Of a stretch of 64,000 nt of DNA, positions 18,031 to 27,278 are shown piece by piece; position 1 is the first letter of the stretch; every line of letters begins with the position of its first letter. The position numbers and the translations under genes are program-made. Origin of the DNA: Verrucomicrobiia bacterium (GTDB taxonomy: Bacteria > Verrucomicrobiota > Verrucomicrobiia > Limisphaerales > Pedosphaeraceae); contig DATAUW010000012.1 of NCBI GenBank assembly GCA_036268055.1, forward strand, positions 124,001-188,000, read 5' to 3'. Under the pieces are notes generated by a model that saw only the letters and a program-made list of their open reading frames with translations, was not told where the DNA came from and did not search any database.

Positions 18031-18687
18031 ATGGACATCAAAGTTGAAGGCGCGGAGACGAAGTTGATTTATAATATGCTCATCGGCTTGGTCGCGCCGC
18101 GGCCGATCGCGTGGATCACGAGCTTGAACCTCGCGGGGCAACTGAATGCCGCGCCGTTCAGCGCGTTTAACTATATGGGCACGGACCCGCCCATCGTCGC
18201 GATTGGCGTCGGCAATCTTCCCGGGCCGGGAATTGTCGGCAAGGACACCGCGCAAAATATTCGCAACACGCGCGAGTTCGTGATCAATGTCGTGAATGAA
18301 GACGTGGCCGAGGCGATGGTAGTCACGGCGGTGGATTTTCCGCCGGACGTGAATGAACTGGAGATCGTGAGCTTGCGCACCGAGCCATCACTGGTGGTGA
18401 AAGTGCCGCGCATCGCCGCCGCGCCCGCGAGCCTGGAATGCCGCGAGATCACGACAATGGAGATCGGGCGTTCGCGCGTGGTGCTGGGCCAGGTGGTGGC
18501 CTTTCATGTGAAGGACGAATTTGTGGATCCCAAAGGGCCATACATCCTCGCGGAAAAAATGCACGCAATCGGCCGCATGAACGGTTTGGGTTCTTACGTC
18601 AAAACGCGGGATGCCTTCCTGCACATCGAGCGGATGAATTACGAGGATTGGAAAAAGAAGAATGGGAAGTCGGACGCGAAAGAGTAG
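18031..18687 (+). CDS. flavin reductase-like FMN-binding split-barrel protein
   Basis: The 218 aa protein has the flavin-reductase-like fold: YNMLIGLVAPRPIAWITSLN (residues about 14-33) forms the first strands, followed by NAAPFSAFNYMGTDPPIVAIG and the FVINVVNEDVAEAM segment. These are typical of DIM6/NTAB FMN-binding proteins, which reduce or carry flavin. No signal peptide; cytoplasmic. The start is taken at the ATG at 18031, because in-frame sequence further upstream lies in the hairpin element. It stands alone; partner enzyme unknown. Confidence 0.85.
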   Translation: MDIKVEGAETKLIYNMLIGLVAPRPIAWITSLNLAGQLNAAPFSAFNYMGTDPPIVAIGVGNLPGPGIVGKDTAQNIRNTREFVINVVNEDVAEAMVVTAVDFPPDVNELEIVSLRTEPSLVVKVPRIAAAPASLECREITTMEIGRSRVVLGQVVAFHVKDEFVDPKGPYILAEKMHAIGRMNGLGSYVKTRDAFLHIERMNYEDWKKKNGKSDAKE

Positions 18688-18705
18688 AGGCGATGCGTCC
18701 CCCCA

Positions 18706-18741
18706 AAAACAAAAGCCCCCGCCGGGGAGAACCGGCAGGGG
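18706..18741 (-). terminator. terminator of the porin gene
   Basis: A 10 bp stem with one mismatch (18716-18725 and 18732-18741, loop GGAGAA) is followed on the minus strand by CTTTTGTTTTT. It lies 26 bases downstream of the porin stop at 18767 and is only weakly suited to the plus strand. Confidence 0.75.
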
Positions 18742-18766
18742 TTGAGCAGAACTGAACTAACTTAAA

Positions 18767-20071
18767 TTAGAACTTATAGACCACGTTGGCGATCAGCTCG
18801 AAGGAATCCTTCTGAGTGCCAGGACCATTGATGCCCGTAGCCGTAGTGCCGCCGAAGGCGTCACGACCATCGAGCGCGTGATCCCAGCGGAATTCCGCGC
18901 GGGTCAGGACGTTCTTCCAGAGGTCATACTGAACGGTGCCGGTGAGCGCGAGGATCTTACTCGCGGTGCCGGTCGGCAGCCCAGTGGTCGGTTGTGCACC
19001 ACCGCCGGCGGGCGTGGGTCCGGTCGCGATACCAGCCGGGAAACCAAATGAAGCATATTCAATACGGCCACTGGTGCTCAATTTTTCCGTGGCCTGATAG
19101 GTCACGTAGCCGTCGAAGGCATTCGCGTAACCGTGGTGACCACCGATATTAGCAGGTGCTCCGCCGGGCGTTATTCCACCGGTCAAGCCCTGGTCGCGGA
19201 CGTCTGCGTAGTCAAACGAGGCGCCAACTTTGAGGGCGGTGAGGGGAGTATTCATCGTCAGGCCGACATAATAGCTGGTTTGGTCAGCAGCGATTCCATC
19301 TGCCGCAGGTGAACCACTATTGAAGCCGTTGATGATGCAAGCCGAGAGGGTCGAACCACCGATCCAGCCCCAGTTCGTGGAAGCCGTAAAGGTCGCTGCG
19401 GCCATATAAGCTTTGTAGGATTCGCGAGTATTGCCGGAAATATCCGTGGCGCGGCCATTGATGGCCGGTCCAAAAGTATCCGCAACACCGGCGGAGACGC
19501 TCAGCATTTCGTTGACGGTATAGCTGGCCAACACACCAGTGTGAGTGGTGGGTTCGATGCTAAAGCCGTAGGAGCGGGTGAAGTTGGGGTTGTTCGGGGA
19601 GTCAGCGACTTCGTAACCGATCGGGGTGTCGAACACGCCGACTTTGAAGTCAATGCCGTTGCCGACGGGAGCCTTGAGGTCCACATAGGCGTTCTTGACC
19701 GAAAGATCGCCTTGACCACCACCAACACCGGCAGCATGGGTTCCGAGGGTATCAGCATCCGGTCCGAGCCAGAGTTCAACGCGATAGCCAGCGCCCCAGC
19801 CGTCAGCGGCATCAGCGTCTTTTTCGAGGTTGAGGTCAACGACGTTCAGGTTGAAACCGTCAGCCTTGCTAGGTCCACCGAAGCCGTAGGCCGGGGCATG
19901 CGAGGTTCCGCTGCCGAGGTTCCACTGGGCTGAGGTATCCACATAGCCGCTGAGCGTGGTTGAAGAAAGCGCCGTCATCACAGCGCTGGGTTTTTCGTCC
20001 GCGCGAGCTGCGGAGGTCAGACTGACCAATCCGAGAGCCGCCAATCCCAATGTCCATTGATTAAACTTCAT
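18767..20071 (-). CDS. outer-membrane beta-barrel porin (BBP2/OmpL-like)
   Basis: The 434 aa protein has a signal peptide (MKFNQWTLGLAALGLVSLTS, cleavage near ARA-D), a sequence of alternating amphipathic strands rich in Gly, aromatic residues and Asn, and the C-terminal signature ELIANVVYKF ending in Phe, needed for assembly by BamA. Segments such as VGVFDTPIGYEVADSPNNPN and FTRSYGFSIEPTTHTG match the BBP2 family of putative porins in Verrucomicrobia. It should form a diffusion pore. It is preceded by a long AT-rich leader region and has its own terminator, so it is probably a strongly expressed single gene. Confidence 0.85.
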   Translation of the reverse strand: MKFNQWTLGLAALGLVSLTSAARADEKPSAVMTALSSTTLSGYVDTSAQWNLGSGTSHAPAYGFGGPSKADGFNLNVVDLNLEKDADAADGWGAGYRVELWLGPDADTLGTHAAGVGGGQGDLSVKNAYVDLKAPVGNGIDFKVGVFDTPIGYEVADSPNNPNFTRSYGFSIEPTTHTGVLASYTVNEMLSVSAGVADTFGPAINGRATDISGNTRESYKAYMAAATFTASTNWGWIGGSTLSACIINGFNSGSPAADGIAADQTSYYVGLTMNTPLTALKVGASFDYADVRDQGLTGGITPGGAPANIGGHHGYANAFDGYVTYQATEKLSTSGRIEYASFGFPAGIATGPTPAGGGAQPTTGLPTGTASKILALTGTVQYDLWKNVLTRAEFRWDHALDGRDAFGGTTATGINGPGTQKDSFELIANVVYKF

Positions 20072-20590
20072 TTTTTTTAATTCCTATGGTTAGTTAGTTA
20101 GTTTGTTGTTCTGCGTTATTTACTTTTCCGTTCCTGCCGACACAAACAGATTTGACATGAGTCCCCGCATGGCACAAGCACAAAAATTGCAGGAAACTCG
20201 ATGGCAAAACGATTTCCGCCGACCGATATGGCATTTGTTATGCCAAGGTTTCCGGCTATTGCAAGCGATTTGTTACAAGCAAATTACAGTTTGGCGACCC
20301 TTACGTAACCTCAAAATTCATGAGTTCAATTAAGCAAACTGGTCAAAATACGCCAGTGATATTTATTTCGATAAATTACTTTCCTTGTGAAATTTAACGG
20401 GTGAATTCGTTCCACAAGGCAGCGGTTTTCGACGAAACCCACCCCACAATTTCGTCCCATCAACGAGTGTGGAGGTCCGTTTATCAGAAATTCGACCAGA
20501 AATAAAAATTAGGGCTCAAACAGCCGAAAAGGTAATCCAAGCCGCGAAGATTCCCGACCATATCTATATATACAGTCTCGCATTGCTAAA
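20072..20590. other. 520 base intergenic region upstream of the porin
   Basis: No convincing gene. The region is less GC-rich than its surroundings, as expected for promoter and leader DNA of the minus-strand porin gene. Short open frames in it lack start signals and homology. The segment next to 20560-20590 precedes the terminator of the oxidoreductase gene. I see no tRNA, riboswitch or repeat here. Confidence 0.4.
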
Positions 20591-20595
20591 AGAAA

Positions 20596-20628
20596 AAGGC
20601 CGGCACAGGTAATACCCATGCCGGCCTT
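20596..20628 (-). terminator. rho-independent terminator of the Gfo/Idh gene
   Basis: A perfect 10 bp stem, AAGGCCGGCA (20596-20605) and TGCCGGCCTT (20619-20628), continues on the minus strand into TTTCTTTT. It lies 14 bases after the stop at 20642. Confidence 0.85.
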
Positions 20629-20641
20629 TGAAGACAGCTTT

Positions 20642-22156
20642 TTAGGCTTCCCAGCCCGCGCGGTTGTTCCGCTTCACGAATGCGGCGGATTCCGGCAGGT
20701 TCGGCGAGGTCATGTTCGGGCCATCCCATTCCATGCGGCGGCCTTCACCGCAACGCAGGGCGACGCAGCCGAGCAGGATGACTTCCGCCAGGTAGCCGGC
20801 GATCTCAAAGTTCGAATAGGACGGTGTGCCGGTGCGCATCATAATGAACCATTCATTCATGTGGCGCGTGGTGATGCCGCCGCCGCGGGGCAGACCCTGA
20901 ATATCGGGGATCGTTACCGGCTGGACGCGGGGGATGGTTTCCGGCACGGCCTTGGCAGCTTCGTGCGTGTCGCCCGGGGTGAATTCCTGGCCGTTCATGG
21001 CGATGTAGAATTTTTCGCCGTAATCGCTCGGAGAGAAAATCTTGCCTTTTTCGCCGATAATCAAAGCGCCGCTGCCCGGGAGGCGGTCCTGCATATTGAC
21101 GATTTCACGAACGGTATCAGCCGAGGGACGCAATGGGGCGAGGCTTGTGTCCGACGGATTGCCGTCATACCACCAGAATTTCATCGGCGGCAGGCCTTCG
21201 CGTTCGGGGAATTCAAAGCGGATGCGCGAGGTCTTGGGATACGATTCGGCGAACGTGCGGGAAGCCAATTCGAGTTCCACGACATTAGGGTAGCCGAGCT
21301 TGCAAGCGCGGAAGGGCATGTTGACCGTATGGCAGGCCATATCGCCGAGCGCGCCGGTGCCGAAATCCGACCAACCGCGCCAGCTAAAGGGATGATAGAC
21401 ATGTCCACCAGCCTGGTAGCCGACGAAGGTCGAAGGCGGATATTTATCCTTGAAGGGGCGCGGCTGCGTGGGGCCGAGCCACAAGTCCCAATTCAAATTT
21501 CCCGGGACGGGATCTTCACCCTCGGGACGGGGCATGCCTTGAGGCCAGATCGGGCGATTGGACCAAACGTGCAATTCGCGCGGCGCGCCGATCACACCGG
21601 CCTGAATGACTTCGACCGCGCGGCGCAGACCCGGTTCGGCGCTGCCTTGGTTGCCCATCTGCGTGGCCAATTTCTTTTCGCGGGCCAATGCGCGGACGAT
21701 GCGCGCTTCATTCACGGTTTGAACCAGGGGTTTCTGGCAGAAAGCATGTTTGCCGAGCTTCATCGCGCGGATGGCCGCGACGCCGTGATGATGGTCGGGG
21801 GTGGAAACCGTGACGGCATCGAATTCACTATTAATCTTATCAATCATCTCGCGGTAATCGCTGAACTGCTTCGGCTTCTGGGAGAAGTGTTCGAGCTGGC
21901 GGGCCTTGCGTTCGAGGGCATTGCTGTCCACATCGCAGATCGCCACGATGTTCGCGCCGCAAAGCGCGGCGTCCAGGCTGTCCTGATCGCCCTTGCCGCC
22001 CACGCCGATGCACGCCACGTTGATGCGGTCATTGGCGCCGAGGACATTCCCGACATACGGGAAATATATCGCCGCCGCGCCGGTGGCGAGGGTGGTGCGT
22101 TTGATAAAATTGCGGCGGGAAAGTGCCGAAGACATTTTCAGTTTCTTTTTTTGCAT
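20642..22156 (-). CDS. Tat-exported Gfo/Idh/MocA-family oxidoreductase
   Basis: A twin-arginine signal (SRRNFIK, then TTLATGAAAIYFPYVGNVLG) leads a Rossmann domain starting INVACIGVGGKGDQ with AICDVDS, then TVSTPDHHHGVAAIRAMKLG and the catalytic-region motif CQKPLVQTVNEAR (EKP is CQKP here). The C-terminal alpha/beta domain is the Gfo/Idh dimerisation and substrate domain. It should oxidise or isomerise a sugar with bound NAD(P) in the periplasm. ATGs at 22156 and 22135 are both possible; the second begins directly at MSSALSRRNF. Exported members are greatly expanded in Verrucomicrobia and Planctomycetes. Single gene with its own terminator; substrate unknown. Confidence 0.88.
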   Translation of the reverse strand: MQKKKLKMSSALSRRNFIKRTTLATGAAAIYFPYVGNVLGANDRINVACIGVGGKGDQDSLDAALCGANIVAICDVDSNALERKARQLEHFSQKPKQFSDYREMIDKINSEFDAVTVSTPDHHHGVAAIRAMKLGKHAFCQKPLVQTVNEARIVRALAREKKLATQMGNQGSAEPGLRRAVEVIQAGVIGAPRELHVWSNRPIWPQGMPRPEGEDPVPGNLNWDLWLGPTQPRPFKDKYPPSTFVGYQAGGHVYHPFSWRGWSDFGTGALGDMACHTVNMPFRACKLGYPNVVELELASRTFAESYPKTSRIRFEFPEREGLPPMKFWWYDGNPSDTSLAPLRPSADTVREIVNMQDRLPGSGALIIGEKGKIFSPSDYGEKFYIAMNGQEFTPGDTHEAAKAVPETIPRVQPVTIPDIQGLPRGGGITTRHMNEWFIMMRTGTPSYSNFEIAGYLAEVILLGCVALRCGEGRRMEWDGPNMTSPNLPESAAFVKRNNRAGWEA

Positions 22157-22308
22157 CGCTAATAACTTTCTGTTTTGGGCGGTTGAAAATTTTGGCTCGA
22201 CCGAGTAAACCGCCAACTGCTGGTCAGGTCAAGAGTGGTTTATGTACTCTGATTTGACGACAAGACGGGGGCGATGATTCATCCACGCCGTCAAAACCGC
22301 CGGCAAAA

Positions 22309-24384
22309 TCAAAGCGAAAAGAATTTCATCACGATCAATTCCTCCCGGAACTGGATGAGTATCCAATTATTTTGCATCTCGGTTTTGAAGATATGTTCGT
22401 TGCCCCGATGGATGGACCAAATGTCGTGGCCATTCTTCGGATCGAGCAAATTCAAATAATAGTGGCGATCAGGCCCGTCCTCGAGATGCAGCGCGGCCAT
22501 GGCGGTCGAGGCCATCGTGGAATACAAAAATTTTCCCGAGACGTAACAGGTATCGCCGACGGAAATCAGGTTCCAATCCACTTTGCCGGTGTCAGGATTG
22601 AGCCTCGCGATGACCGGATGGATTTTGTCCTTGATGTTCACCTCCTGCGAATACGTGATGGATTCGGGCCCGGCGGTGGTGGTGTCAATATAGATCGCGC
22701 CGCTGCGGTCGGTCTGGATTTTGGAAATGCCCACGGTGTTGTAACGCCAGCGGACATTGCCGGTTTGAAGATCGAAGCGTGTAAGCACTCCAAGATCGGC
22801 AAAATAGAGTGCGTCCTTGGTTTCAAGACAAGGATCGCCCTTGAAACGGTTCGCCACGGAAAAAGTGAGCTTGGCGTCCCACAATTTTTTATTGTTCTTA
22901 TCGAAGACATAAATGCTCTGGCCGGCGCAAATAATATCCACCGTCTTGAGCGCGTAAAAACGCGGTGGCCCGATGATCTCGCCGGTCCAATCCGCAACGC
23001 CGGGCGCGAAGTAACGATGCAACGTCACTTGATAACGGCTGACATCCTCAATCTCCACGCCGCCCGTCGCTTCGCGATGCGAGTCATTCATCATTTCCTG
23101 CGCGACATCGAGCCCTTGGCTGGCGGTGACCTCGCCGCTATCGAGGATGGATTTTCCCTTGGCCTTCATGGCGACGTGCGAAATGGTTTTGTGTTCGAGA
23201 ACTTTGGTTTCCATTTGCACGACGCTCGTGCCGTCCGGGATAAATGGATTTTCGCCCGCGTCTGATTCGTCTGAGGCGGTGTTGTCCGCGGCGGGTGCGG
23301 CTTGGGATTGAGTCACAAGATTTTTGATGCCGCCAATGGGAACTTTATCCACCGACGCATCCGGCCTGATGGAGCGGCCTTTGGTTGCGCTTGCGATGCC
23401 GGAAGGCGTCATGGATTTCAAGGATTCGTTCTGAACCTCGCCGCCCGCCATGGAGATCCGGTTAAGCGTTTCGCCGCCGTCCGAGTTTTCGGAGACTGCG
23501 ATAATGGCGTCGCCGTTGCCACTCACATTTTCGATTTTGCCTTTGATGGGAACTTCGCGCGTCGAGCCAGTCGCGCGATCAAAGCGGCTAATGCGATCAG
23601 GGAAATAAATCCAAATGTCATTGGTCGTGGCGATGATGTGCGGGTCGCTGGACAAATTGTCCGCAAGCAAGTTCGCGGTCCAAATGGTTTTGTTTTGCGT
23701 CGTGTCGAAAAGAGAGAGTTTTTTGTCATCCGCCAGAACCAGGTGCCCCGGCCCGATCAATTCATAAAACGGCGGCGGTACATATTTGTCGCCTACAGGC
23801 GCGAGAAATTTGACCGAATAAACAATCTTCGGATCGCGCGCGAACCACGCGTACCAAAACCAAAAACCCAGCAACGCCACGACGACGAATGAAATCGCGT
23901 AAGTAAGCCGTTTCACAAGCGCATCTGATTTTCCCGCGACGATGGTTTTTTGATAGGCATAAACCGGCACGTCAATCCGGCGGCGCTCGGCTTGCTGGCG
24001 GCAATAAACGCTGCACACGTAACCGAATTGTTCCATGCACTTGAGACAAATCGGTTTTCCACACACGCGGCAGTTTTCGACCGCAGGTTCGGTTTTATGT
24101 TTCGGGCAAAGCGGCGCGGCGGGAGTTTCTTCGGCTGACGCGCTGGGCGCAGAGCTTTGGGCAGGTGCGGCATGACCTTTGTTGATTCTCAAACCGGAGA
24201 CGGAAACTGGAATCGGCGGAGCGGGCGCGGCGGCGGGTGATTGACGCTGGATGACTTCGTTGGCGAGGGCGGTGGCGTCCGCACCGCAAGTCGGACAACT
24301 GATGGCCACGGGCATGCGGCCATTGACCGGCTCGACTTCAAATTCAAACTTCGACCCGCACGGACATTGGACTTTGACTTTCAT
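22309..24384 (-). CDS. zinc-ribbon membrane protein with a PQQ-like beta-propeller
   Basis: The 691 aa protein begins with a zinc ribbon (CPCGSKF, then CPTCGAD), a Pro/Ala linker, a second Cys/His cluster resembling a B-box (CPKHK, CRVCGKPICLKCME, CSVYC, about residues 92-132) and a single transmembrane segment (about 165-185, with GFWFWYAWFA). The large C-terminal part has repeated blades (LSLFDTTQNKTIWTANLL, YVFDKNNKKLWDAKLTF, LTRFDLQTGNVRWRYNT) typical of PQQ-like propellers. The cytoplasmic zinc domains are thus joined to an extracytoplasmic propeller. It follows a pseudopilin gene after 3 bases, so the two are surely co-transcribed. Function unknown; an envelope sensor or secretion-linked scaffold is possible. 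Confidence 0.7.
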   Translation of the reverse strand: MKVKVQCPCGSKFEFEVEPVNGRMPVAISCPTCGADATALANEVIQRQSPAAAPAPPIPVSVSGLRINKGHAAPAQSSAPSASAEETPAAPLCPKHKTEPAVENCRVCGKPICLKCMEQFGYVCSVYCRQQAERRRIDVPVYAYQKTIVAGKSDALVKRLTYAISFVVVALLGFWFWYAWFARDPKIVYSVKFLAPVGDKYVPPPFYELIGPGHLVLADDKKLSLFDTTQNKTIWTANLLADNLSSDPHIIATTNDIWIYFPDRISRFDRATGSTREVPIKGKIENVSGNGDAIIAVSENSDGGETLNRISMAGGEVQNESLKSMTPSGIASATKGRSIRPDASVDKVPIGGIKNLVTQSQAAPAADNTASDESDAGENPFIPDGTSVVQMETKVLEHKTISHVAMKAKGKSILDSGEVTASQGLDVAQEMMNDSHREATGGVEIEDVSRYQVTLHRYFAPGVADWTGEIIGPPRFYALKTVDIICAGQSIYVFDKNNKKLWDAKLTFSVANRFKGDPCLETKDALYFADLGVLTRFDLQTGNVRWRYNTVGISKIQTDRSGAIYIDTTTAGPESITYSQEVNIKDKIHPVIARLNPDTGKVDWNLISVGDTCYVSGKFLYSTMASTAMAALHLEDGPDRHYYLNLLDPKNGHDIWSIHRGNEHIFKTEMQNNWILIQFREELIVMKFFSL

Positions 24385-24387
24385 GGA

Positions 24388-25035
24388 TCAAGGTTTCGGA
24401 TTCAGGAGCGTGACGTTCGTGGGAAACGTCAAATTGAAATCCGCGCCCGGCGAACTTCTTTGCACGTTGCCATCGCAGAACATGACATTGCCGCCATATT
24501 TATTATGGTTATTGCCGGGTTTATTGCCATCGGTGGAAAACAGCGGCTGGCCCGCGCTTTTGGAACTCGTATTCACCTGGCGGTCGGAAAGGAGCGGTTG
24601 CGTGGCGCCATCGTTCAACGTGTGCCCCATATAATAGGCGTAACTGATGCGGCGATCCGCGAACGGCTGCGCTTCCGGCAACGCGCTATCGTGAGTGCCG
24701 GGGCAGATGAAAAATTCGGTCTGCGTGGTGTCGCGCGGAATCAGCAGACTCAACACCGGCTCGGAAGTTTCCGCGTTGGTCAGCGCGGGAAGCTGATCGT
24801 GATTATCCAGGGAAAACGTCCGCAGTGCGACGTAAAGATTTTGCAGGTTGCGTTCGCACTTGGACATCTGCCGAGCCTGAAAAGACCTTGAGCCGCCGCT
24901 CCAATACATCGTGAACAGGATGACGATGATGGCCATGACGACGAGCAATTCGACGAGCGAGAAAGCGCGCAGCGCCGGCGTGGCATGGCCGCGAGGATGA
25001 AGTTGCGAATCTTTGAAAGCGCCGTCCGGAGTCAC
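24388..25035 (-). CDS. prepilin-like protein (pseudopilin 2)
   Basis: The 215 aa protein has an N-terminal prepilin segment FSLVELLVVMAIIVILFTMY preceded by Ala (LRA-F) instead of the usual Gly, which may slow or prevent prepilin peptidase cleavage. The globular part has only the late motif H-NKYGGNVMFC-DG (x10 rather than x9). The start is GTG at 25035 with a 25 residue leader, longer than usual. It is first in a two-gene operon with the zinc-ribbon/propeller protein. Confidence 0.75.
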   Translation of the reverse strand: MTPDGAFKDSQLHPRGHATPALRAFSLVELLVVMAIIVILFTMYWSGGSRSFQARQMSKCERNLQNLYVALRTFSLDNHDQLPALTNAETSEPVLSLLIPRDTTQTEFFICPGTHDSALPEAQPFADRRISYAYYMGHTLNDGATQPLLSDRQVNTSSKSAGQPLFSTDGNKPGNNHNKYGGNVMFCDGNVQRSSPGADFNLTFPTNVTLLNPKP

Positions 25036-25209
25036 GATGTAATATGGAACATCGGGGGGAAATAAGGAATTAAAAATTTAAAATGCAAAAGGTAAAATGA
25101 GAACGAGCGCCCCAGGATCATTTGAAAGTTCGATATGCAACCACCGCATCCCCGCGATAGACCTGTGAAAGTGCCGCGATGCTGTGGTATCGTCGGGAAT
25201 TAATTCGCC

Positions 25210-26148
25210 ATGAGAAAGCGCCGGGTCATCGTGGGTTGCGGGTTGATTGCTGTGATTGCGGCGGTCGCCATGTGGATCTTTCATCCGCGCGAACCGGTGG
25301 TTGAAGGCAGGCGGCTGGGCGATTGGATCGAAATGATGCAGACCGACCGTTCGCGAGTGATGCGCGATCAGGCGCGCATGGTCGTTCGCCAGCTTGATAC
25401 GAATAACGTCGCCGTCCTGCTCAAATGGCGCGATGAAGAACCCACGGACAAAATCAACTTCAAGGAACGCATCGCCAGTTGGTATGGCCGGTTGAGTGTT
25501 TTGATCGCGCGGCACGGTTTCGGAAGGGGATTGCCAAGTTGGGCGATCACCCGGCCTTACGCGCGGATGGATCATAGCAGTCTCGCGATGTGGGCGTTGC
25601 CGGAACTGGGGCCGGCCGCGCGGGAATTTGCCATCCGCGGTTTAATTGAGCGTTTGCCCAATACGAACGAATGGATCATGGGCAGCGCATGGCTCTCGCT
25701 GGAAAAGCTGGCGCCCGATTCCATCCCGCCGTTGCACGAGTGTCTCGCCAATACCAACGCCCAGGTGCTCGCGCTCGCGGTCAGCGCGCTCGGCGACATC
25801 GGCGATTTGTCCGCCGTCCCGCTGGCCACGCGCCTGCTTCAAGACACGAACATGGAAGTCGCCATCACCGCCGCGGAAACACTTGGCAAACTCGGCACTC
25901 CACCGTCACTGTTCCTGCCCGTCGTCGTTCGCGGCTTGAAAAATTCGACCGACCCCGAGGAAATATCCTACGAATTGCAAATCCTCACGCGTTATCCCGA
26001 CGCCGCGCAATCAGCCGTGCCCGTGCTGAGAGAAATCCTGGATCGCACCCACAAATCCACCAACGGCGCCGAGGTCCGCGAATACGGCGAAACGTCCGAA
26101 GCCCTGCGCATCTTGAATTCCACCAACTCCATGCCAACGCCAAAGTAA
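25210..26148 (+). CDS. membrane-anchored HEAT-repeat protein A
   Basis: The 312 aa protein has an N-terminal signal-anchor (VIVGCGLIAVIAAVAMWIF) followed by GRRLGDWIEMMQ, which resembles the GKPLSEWL-type motif often found at the start of verrucomicrobial HEAT proteins. Helical repeats follow, with LALAVSALGDIGD and VAITAAETLGKLG. It is anchored with the repeats outside the membrane and probably serves protein-protein contacts. The next gene is a paralogue with the same layout, 63 bases downstream, so this is a tandem duplication and possible operon. No catalytic motif seen. Confidence 0.75.
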   Translation: MRKRRVIVGCGLIAVIAAVAMWIFHPREPVVEGRRLGDWIEMMQTDRSRVMRDQARMVVRQLDTNNVAVLLKWRDEEPTDKINFKERIASWYGRLSVLIARHGFGRGLPSWAITRPYARMDHSSLAMWALPELGPAAREFAIRGLIERLPNTNEWIMGSAWLSLEKLAPDSIPPLHECLANTNAQVLALAVSALGDIGDLSAVPLATRLLQDTNMEVAITAAETLGKLGTPPSLFLPVVVRGLKNSTDPEEISYELQILTRYPDAAQSAVPVLREILDRTHKSTNGAEVREYGETSEALRILNSTNSMPTPK

Positions 26149-26211
26149 TATGGAAAGACCAGCCGCGTTAAAAAACTTTAGGCTTAGTGCACGACCGAGA
26201 ATTGTCTCACC

Positions 26212-27138
26212 ATGAACAAACGCTGGTTCATCAATATTTGCCTGCTGATCATCGCCATCGGCGTGGGCGTTTATTGGGTTCTTCAGACACGCGATCCATA
26301 TATAAATGGCAAACCATTGAGCAAATGGATCGAGCTTGCCAATACCGGGTCACCCGAGCCGTTACGAGAAACAGCGCGGTCGGTGATTCGCAATTTAAGC
26401 ACTAATCACGTGCTGGTTTTGTCGAAGTGGCTTAAAGAGCCGCCGATCTCGCTGCGCCAGCGATTGACCGGATGGCTGGTGCAGCATAAATATATTAGAG
26501 ACCGAGGAGACCCGTTGTGGATAAACCAACTTTCGGGACATCGCACCGATCCATTTTTGGCCTTTTGGGCTTTGAGATATCTTGGACATGACGCACGCGT
26601 AATCGTAGCTCAAAGCCTCATTCCAGATTTAAGTTTGAAAAGAGAAAGAGAAAGGGTTTCAGCTCAACTGGCTTTAAAATTTATAGCGCCTGAATCTGTG
26701 CCGCTGCTCATCGAGTGCCTTTCAAGTCCCAATCCTGAAGTCCGCAAGGCGGCCGTTGAAGTGCTGGGTGATATCGGTTCCCCGGCAATCGCGGCGGTTC
26801 CCGCATTGAAAAAAATAATTGATGGCTCCGATGCCACCGCCGCATTGACCGCTGCCGACAGTGTGGCGGAGATTGGCGGTGAGCCGGCTATTTACATGCC
26901 GCTGGTGCTTCGTGGATTGGAGACTTCAAAGGATTTCACTTATGTGAATTCTTTGCTGGGCATACTCAGCCACAACTATGCCGATTTTCAACTGGCTGCT
27001 CCTTTACTTCAACAGATCGCAGATCAAACCGCCGATTCAAAAGATAAAAACGATTTCATGATTCATCAGCGCGTAAGCGAAGTGATGCGTTCCATGAATC
27101 CAGGGCCGGAAATGAGGACGCCAGGGCGTGGTTTTTAG
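26212..27138 (+). CDS. membrane-anchored HEAT-repeat protein B
   Basis: The 308 aa paralogue of the preceding gene has the same order: signal-anchor (FINICLLIIAIGVGVYWVL), a GKPLSKWIELAN motif near residue 33, then HEAT repeats (VRKAAVEVLGDIGSPAIAAV, ALTAADSVAEIGGEPAI). The middle part (about 90-150) has diverged strongly and is less GC-rich than the first copy, suggesting an old duplication or a different selective regime. Likely an extracytoplasmic scaffold; partner unknown. Confidence 0.75.
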   Translation: MNKRWFINICLLIIAIGVGVYWVLQTRDPYINGKPLSKWIELANTGSPEPLRETARSVIRNLSTNHVLVLSKWLKEPPISLRQRLTGWLVQHKYIRDRGDPLWINQLSGHRTDPFLAFWALRYLGHDARVIVAQSLIPDLSLKRERERVSAQLALKFIAPESVPLLIECLSSPNPEVRKAAVEVLGDIGSPAIAAVPALKKIIDGSDATAALTAADSVAEIGGEPAIYMPLVLRGLETSKDFTYVNSLLGILSHNYADFQLAAPLLQQIADQTADSKDKNDFMIHQRVSEVMRSMNPGPEMRTPGRGF

Positions 27139-27278
27139 CGAAAAGATACGTTTTTCGTTACATTTCACCGACGCAATCCGTCTATTTAAATGTGAACTTG
27201 AATTTGGCTCATCGTAATTTATAGTGAGTTGTGTGGTCGCCGATACGGCTACCGTTTCGCGGCACACTTGACCAACCC

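Noticed and set aside
20103-20333. A 76 codon frame upstream of the porin
   Set aside because: No ribosome site, no recognisable domain, and it lies in the porin leader region.
20618-22162. A 514 codon open frame antisense to the Gfo/Idh gene
   Set aside because: Same reason: a codon-position shadow, crossing the terminator of the real gene and lacking any recognisable domain.
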